Source: Phascolarctos cinereus
Taxonomy: Eukaryota > Chordata > Mammalia > Diprotodontia > Phascolarctidae
Length of the DNA: 64,000 nucleotides
NCBI RefSeq assembly: GCF_002099425.1
Contig: NW_018343982.1
Location: 5,801,501-5,865,500 of the forward strand
Direction: 5' to 3'
The notes under the pieces: model-generated
What the model saw: the letters and a program-made list of their open reading frames with translations, nothing else
Told to the model about the DNA's origin: nothing
Database searches by the model: none
Program-made: the position numbers and the translations under genes
In this document: positions 59,140 through 64,000 of the stretch, in pieces
How the letters are laid out: every line of letters starts with the position of its first letter
Numbering within the stretch: position 1 is the first letter of the stretch

Positions 59140-59325
59140 ATTTTAAAGTGTACAGTTTTCTCCTCTCATTACTGCTAGCATTATTAGCCCTATTTTACAG
59201 TTGTGACAACTGAGTTTTTAAGGAGGTTAAATAACATATTATTATTAGTATCATAGATAATAAGTGTTGAACTCAGAATTTGAATCCAGTCTCCTAACTC
59301 CAGATCTAGTTTTCTTTCCAACACA
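59140..59325 (-). repeat. MIR-family SINE
   Basis: TAGCCCTATTTTACAGTTGT and GTTGAACTCAGAATTTGAAT. Confidence 0.7.
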
Positions 59326-59479
59326 CTACGTTGCCTCAATACAATTCTACCATTTCACCCAGCTTGATTTATTATATTTTAAAGGTGATTATTTCACCAA
59401 GAATCTTCTCTCCTTAGTTATCATAGGCCATTCCCTTTATTTCAGACATTTTTAAGGAAAATGAGTTTAAAAATTTTTT

Positions 59480-59662
59480 GAAACCACAACACTCCAGGGG
59501 CAGCTAGGTGGGACAGTGGATAGAGCACTGGCCCTAGATGCAGGAGGACCTGAGTTCAAATTCTGCCTCAGACACGTAACACATACTAGCTGTGTGACCC
59601 TGGGCAAGTCATTTAACCCCATTGCCTAGCCAAAAAAAAAAAAAGGAGAAACCATAACACTC
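59480..59662 (+). repeat. WSINE1/MAR1-type SINE with 15-bp target-site duplication
   Basis: GGGGCAGCTAGGTGGGACAG to CATTTAACCCCATTGCCTAG and a poly-A tail. GAAACCACAACACTC (59480-59494) and GAAACCATAACACTC (59648-59662) differ by one base. Confidence 0.95.
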
Positions 59663-60389
59663 TTAAGTAGTGCCCTTTAACCCCCATAGTCATCCACAGT
59701 CTGACCTCTGATAGATTGTCATGGGATTTGAAATTTAAACTGACTACTTACTTGTGTTTCTTGCCCTCTTACAATTCTTTAGAGATGTTTAAGTATAATA
59801 GTGAGTGCTCTTGAACTTGTCAGTCATGCTTTTTGATGGATGATTTGGGATTTTTTTATCAGAGTAATTTTTAAAAAATTCTACCCAGAGTTGGTCCTCC
59901 GTGAATCTTTAAATTACATATTTTGTTGTTGATAAGATTATCAGTGCAACATTTGAACTCATAGGTGATTTTAAATTAGATTTTATTTCCTTTGCATAGT
60001 ATTCTAATAGATTACTCTACTCTTAGACGAACTTTGATTTTAAAACATGATCTTAATGCTTTTTTGAAGTACCTTATTTGTTTTGTCTGTTAATTCATTA
60101 TTGGAGAGTGGCAGCCACTTTCCTTTAGGTTCAATAAGATCACAGAATAGCTATATTTCTTACTATCTTTGAACATCTCAGTGATGCTTTTTTTAAAAGT
60201 CTAAACAAGCTGGAGGAAAATACTGGTCAAAATATGATTTGGCCATGTGGAAGCACACCCATTTTATGTATAATCAGATGCTAGCGTCAGCTAAACAACC
60301 TTTTTGCTTCTTTTACAAAAATGTGTGCCTTGCTTTAGGCAAACCCAATACGTGAACATTTTTGTTTATGAAACATAAATTAGGAGCTC
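59663..60389 (+). other. MXI1 intron 2, unassigned
   Basis: AT-rich unique sequence with no exon signal resembling the MXI1 bHLH. Confidence 0.45.
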
Positions 60390-60560
60390 TTAGGATAATA
60401 GGATCTTAGAACTAGTGGGGATATTAGAGACCATCTAATCCAATTACCTCATTTTACAGTTGTAGAAACTGAGGCTTAGAAAGGTTAATTGACTTACCCA
60501 AAATCAGTTTACACTTAAATGACAGGGAAAGGATTGGAGCTTAGGTCCTCCAACTACTAA
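60390..60560 (-). repeat. MIR-family SINE
   Basis: TTACAGTTGTAGAAACTGAG and GGAAAGGATTGGAGCTTAGG. Confidence 0.75.
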
Positions 60561-62194
60561 ACTAGGAGTTTTTGTTAACCACAGTTTCTTCAAATAGGTC
60601 TTCTATTCCATTTAAGATATGATTTAATTTATAGTAATTCAATTTGCATATAGATTTTGAGCAATATTTATTGCATGGTATAAATTTTGCCTATATTCAT
60701 AGTTAATATAAATTTGATTGAATGCCTTCGTTCTTGTCCTTTTTTGGTACAGTTTGTCTTTTTCAGCAGAAGTAATATAGTCTCTAAGAGAAGTGCTTCT
60801 GACTTTTTTAGGACATGCCACTTATTGGGAATAACTGTCTAGAACTACCTTTTAAAAAATTGCCTTTACTTAGCAGTAGGAATGGTTTCTAACTTGTTAA
60901 TCTAGGTAATGTTTTTCTGTCTCTTGCCTTTGAAATATGTTTTTGAAGTACAGAATTTGGGATACCAGTTAGATCTCTTGGTTGTCTGGAATGTGTAACT
61001 CAGTTCTGCTAAAGTATAACTCAGAGGGGAACTTATGTGAGGAATCAAGACTGATGAGAGACTAGGTGAAACAAACATTTTCACAAAATCAAGGAAGTGC
61101 TGATTAGTTCAACAAAGAAAGAGGTATTGTCTTATGCTTTGAAATAGTGTTCGTGTTGGAAGGGGATTCCCTTGGGCTTGTTTTTTCGCAGTCTTGGCAT
61201 GGCTCGTGAGTCAAAGTGGAGTATTTTATGCAATTTCAATTCTATGCTTCATTTCCTTGAATGCCATCAAGCTGCACCCTGTAGAATTACAAGTTTATGT
61301 ATTAGAACGGTGTTGTATTCAATGAAAAGTCACAGACCTGGTTGAGAAAACAACTTTCATTCAAAGAGGAAGTACAGGAGGATGCCTCTCTCAAAGGAAG
61401 ATTATTTGTGAAAAAGATTCCATGTGACTCAATAATAAAATAATAGATATGTTTTTCTGTGTCCTTGGAAGGTTTTAAGCATTCAAAAGAATGGTGGCAA
61501 AAAGGATAAGAGTTCATTAGTGTTTGTCCTCAGAGGTATATTTCGTTGCAATAATAAAATAGGACAAGCAGCTGTATTATTCAAAACATCTCAATCTTAT
61601 GGGGAAATTAGTATAATTGAATATTTTAGAGGCACATTATTGGAAAGAGCCTGGTCTGATACTTGGGCTTTGAGAAGCAGAAGGGCAATTTCTGAGCATG
61701 CTGAAGTATGATACTTAAATTAATGGTTTATTGTCACTGTTTTGATCTTCATTTTCTCTCTGTACACATACATAATTAGGTATCTTCTCCCTCTTGTTTT
61801 TCCTCCTCCCCCATCCTATTTTGAACAGCTAGATGATTAGACAAAGATGCTTCAATCACCTTTATGACTATTGCAGTCTTCTGTTATTCACCCCAGTATG
61901 GTTTTTTTTTTTACTTCTTGCCTTTTTTTAAATTTTGTAAAGCTGATTCTAAGAGAATTCTTTGTCTATTCTTTAGGCAGGCCCTTATTCATATACTCAG
62001 AAATGCTTTTAGATAATGTATTGTTTATCCCGGTATCAGAATGAAAATAAACATTATCTGGAACATGTCCTAGATTTTTATCCATGTATTTCCTCCTTTT
62101 GGGATGCCTTCCCTGAGCCCTGTCTGTCAAAATTTTACCTGTTCTTAAGACATAATACATATGTAACCTCTACTATGAATCTTCCTTATTCCCT
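60561..62194 (+). other. MXI1 intron 2, largely unique
   Basis: No gene or confident repeat. Open frames of 60-70 codons are chance-like. Confidence 0.4.
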
Positions 62195-62975
62195 ACATTA
62201 AATCAACAAACTTTTATGAAGTGCCTACTATGCGCTAGGCACTGTGCTAAACACTGGTGATATAAAGAAAGGCAAAAAATAGTCCCTACTCTTAAGAAGC
62301 TCACAATACAAATAACTGTGTACTAACAAGCTATCTATAGGATAAGTTGGATATAATCACAGAGGGAAGGCACTAGTATTAAAGAGGGATTCTTGCAGAA
62401 GGTGGAATTTTAGCTGAGACTTGAAGGAAGCCAAAGCAGGCAGAGATGAGGACAGAAAGTATTCCAGGTAAAGACAACACCTAGTGAAAAGGCAAGGTAA
62501 GGAAGGAGACCAGTGTCACTGAGTCCCAGAGTACGTGGAGATCTTAAGGTGTAAAAAGACTGGAAAGGAAGGAAGGGGCCAGTTCATGAAAGGATATAAA
62601 AGCTAAACCAAAGATTTTATATTTGATCCTGGAGGCAATGGAAAGCCACTAGGTTTTGTTGAATGGGAGTGAGGGGAGATGTAATATAGTCAGAGTTGCT
62701 CTTTAGGACTTTGATAGCTGAGTGGAAGACAGACTGGGCTAGAGTCAGAGATTTAAAGCAAGGAGACCAACCAGAAAGCTATTGCAAAATATGAAAGCAT
62801 AAGATGAGGAAGGCTTGCACCAGAGTGGTGGTAGTGTCAGGGGAGGACAGTCTAGGAGAGATGTTATGAAGGTAGAATTGACAAGACTTGTCAACATTGG
62901 ATATAGAGGGTGAGAGAGTGAGGAGTCGAGGATGACTGGGTGACTGTGAGGATGGTCATGCCCTTAATGGAGTTC
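62195..62975 (-). mobile_element. LINE L2, about 780 bases of 3' end
   Basis: Reverse order from tail (GTGCCTACTATGCGCTAGGC) through TTTTATATTTGATCCTGGAG and GAGACCAACCAGAAAGCTAT to GTGAGGAGTCGAGGATGACT. Confidence 0.88.
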
Positions 62976-63054
62976 TTTTATGTACTCCTAGCACTTTGTA
63001 CTTCTCTTGTAGCACATGCCCTGTGTTGCCCTTTTAAAATAGTTATTGTATACG

Positions 63055-63180
63055 TGTCATCTGTTCTCAGAATATATTGTGCTAGAGAATAGGAGCCATG
63101 TGTTTTTCATCATTGTATCCCACACAGTGCACAGCCTTACACATAGTAGGTAGAGGAGAAATATTTATCAACTAAATTTT
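63055..63180 (+). repeat. LINE L2 3' tail
   Basis: TAGAGAATAGGAGCCATGTG and TTACACATAGTAGGTAGAGG. Confidence 0.7.
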
Positions 63181-63194
63181 AGAGATAAAACTTC

Positions 63195-63350
63195 ATTTAA
63201 TAATATGTTCAATATGATTATACATGTATAGCCTATATCAGACTGCATGCTGTCTTGGTGAGGGGGAAGGAGGGGGAAAAATTTAGAATTCAAAATCTTA
63301 TAAAAGTGAATGTTGAAAACTAAAAATAAATAAATGAATAAATTTTTAAA
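63195..63350 (+). repeat. L1 3' UTR end
   Basis: TGTATAGCCTATATCAGACT, TGCTGTCTTGGTGAGGGGGA and an A-rich terminus. Same block as 10190-10336. Confidence 0.75.
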
Positions 63351-64000
63351 AACTTCATTTAATGTAAAGTAGATACTAGTTTTGCTTCTATAATTCCCCC
63401 CCCACACTTTTGATTTTTGTTTTTTAATTATAGAAAAGAACATTTTGAAAAGGAATTAAATTAGAGCATTTAGTGCCATTTTTGCCTGATGGTATTTGGA
63501 AATGTTGTCAGTGATACAACTAAAAATGGCATACATTTCCTGACTTGATTAAAAGGTTCACACCCTTAGAAATCATTTTGTTCTTTAGAAAGGAGATAAA
63601 TAATAAAGAGTAGCCTGTTTGAAAGCGGTGGGGAGAACCTGCTGTTTTAATTTTGTTCACAGCAGTCGGTCAGACTCTGTTCTGTTGGTGCTGGCCTTGA
63701 TAATCGTTCAATATAATATTGGAATTCAACTATTACGTATCTTATGCATTTATGGTTATCTCTAGAATTATCAAAATGTTGAGAGGCTATGGTAAATAAG
63801 TCTACCCTTCTATAAACACAGTGTTCTGTTTAACAAAGATCCAGTTGTTTTATATGTGGATTATATCTTATTGGGTTTTTTTTAATCAAATCAATATATG
63901 AGCGTTTAAATCAAAAGTATTTGTTTGCAAGAGGATTTAATTTCTCAATTGATTATCCTTCATACTTGGTGAAGCCTTTAAAAAAAACTTTAAATTTGTT
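63351..64000 (+). other. MXI1 intron 2, unassigned to window end
   Basis: Single-copy-looking sequence with no exon or repeat I can name. 63480-63860 lacks low-complexity runs and could be tested for conservation. Confidence 0.4.

Overview
The window comes from a marsupial genome, probably an Australian one. The clearest evidence is six tRNA-derived SINE copies of the Australian-marsupial WSINE1/MAR1 type. Five have recognisable target-site duplications of about 11-15 bp. They sit among THER1/MIR CORE-SINEs, long L2 copies, CR1/L3 copies, an RTE-clade LINE and marsupial-type L1 3' ends. Base composition (AT-rich, CpG-poor outside a few islands), spliced coding exons and the absence of long functional ORFs rule out a prokaryote or virus. 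Repeat family names rest on remembered consensus features, not on a database search.

The only protein-coding gene I can support is MXI1, the MAX-interacting bHLH-Zip repressor of the MXD/MAD family that opposes MYC. It lies on the + strand, and the window holds its 5' half. Alternative first exon 1b (19222-19483) gives the long N-terminus of the isoform known as MXI1-0 or SR-alpha. Alternative first exon 1a (43744-43816) gives the classical N-terminus with the SIN3-interaction domain. Shared exon 2 is at 45182-45314. Both first exons end after the first base of a codon and exon 2 supplies the other two, so both splice in frame, giving ...ENK-K-CEHGYA and ...RER-E-CEHGYA. I did not find the bHLH-Zip exons (NELEKNRRAHLR...) up to base 64000, so they should lie downstream.

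Layout: 1-18.6 kb is upstream intergenic DNA. It contains an L2 copy split by a CR1/L3 copy that itself holds a THER1, a 7SL RNA retropseudogene (about 8.2-8.5 kb), L1/HAL1-like remains and further L2/CR1 fragments. 18.6-19.5 kb is the exon 1b promoter, CpG island and exon. 19.5-43.2 kb is the first intron for isoform 1b. It begins with a 100-bp pure (CT)n tract, continues through a CpG-rich stretch and a promoter-like cluster near 22.6-22.8 kb, and ends with a nearly full-length antisense RTE LINE. 43.2-43.8 kb is the exon 1a CpG-island promoter, with three ZNF143/THAP11-like motifs. 43.8-44.6 kb is a purine-rich degenerate minisatellite just after the exon 1a donor. 45.3-64 kb is intron 2, with a 2.8-kb L2, two young SINEs and many older repeats.

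I found no CRISPR array, operon, functional tRNA or rRNA gene, or recognisable endogenous retrovirus. Nothing amounts to a wholly new biological system. The observations most worth a second look are regulatory (the 22.6-22.8 kb cluster, the triple motif array, the G-rich minisatellite) and the nested-repeat chronology.
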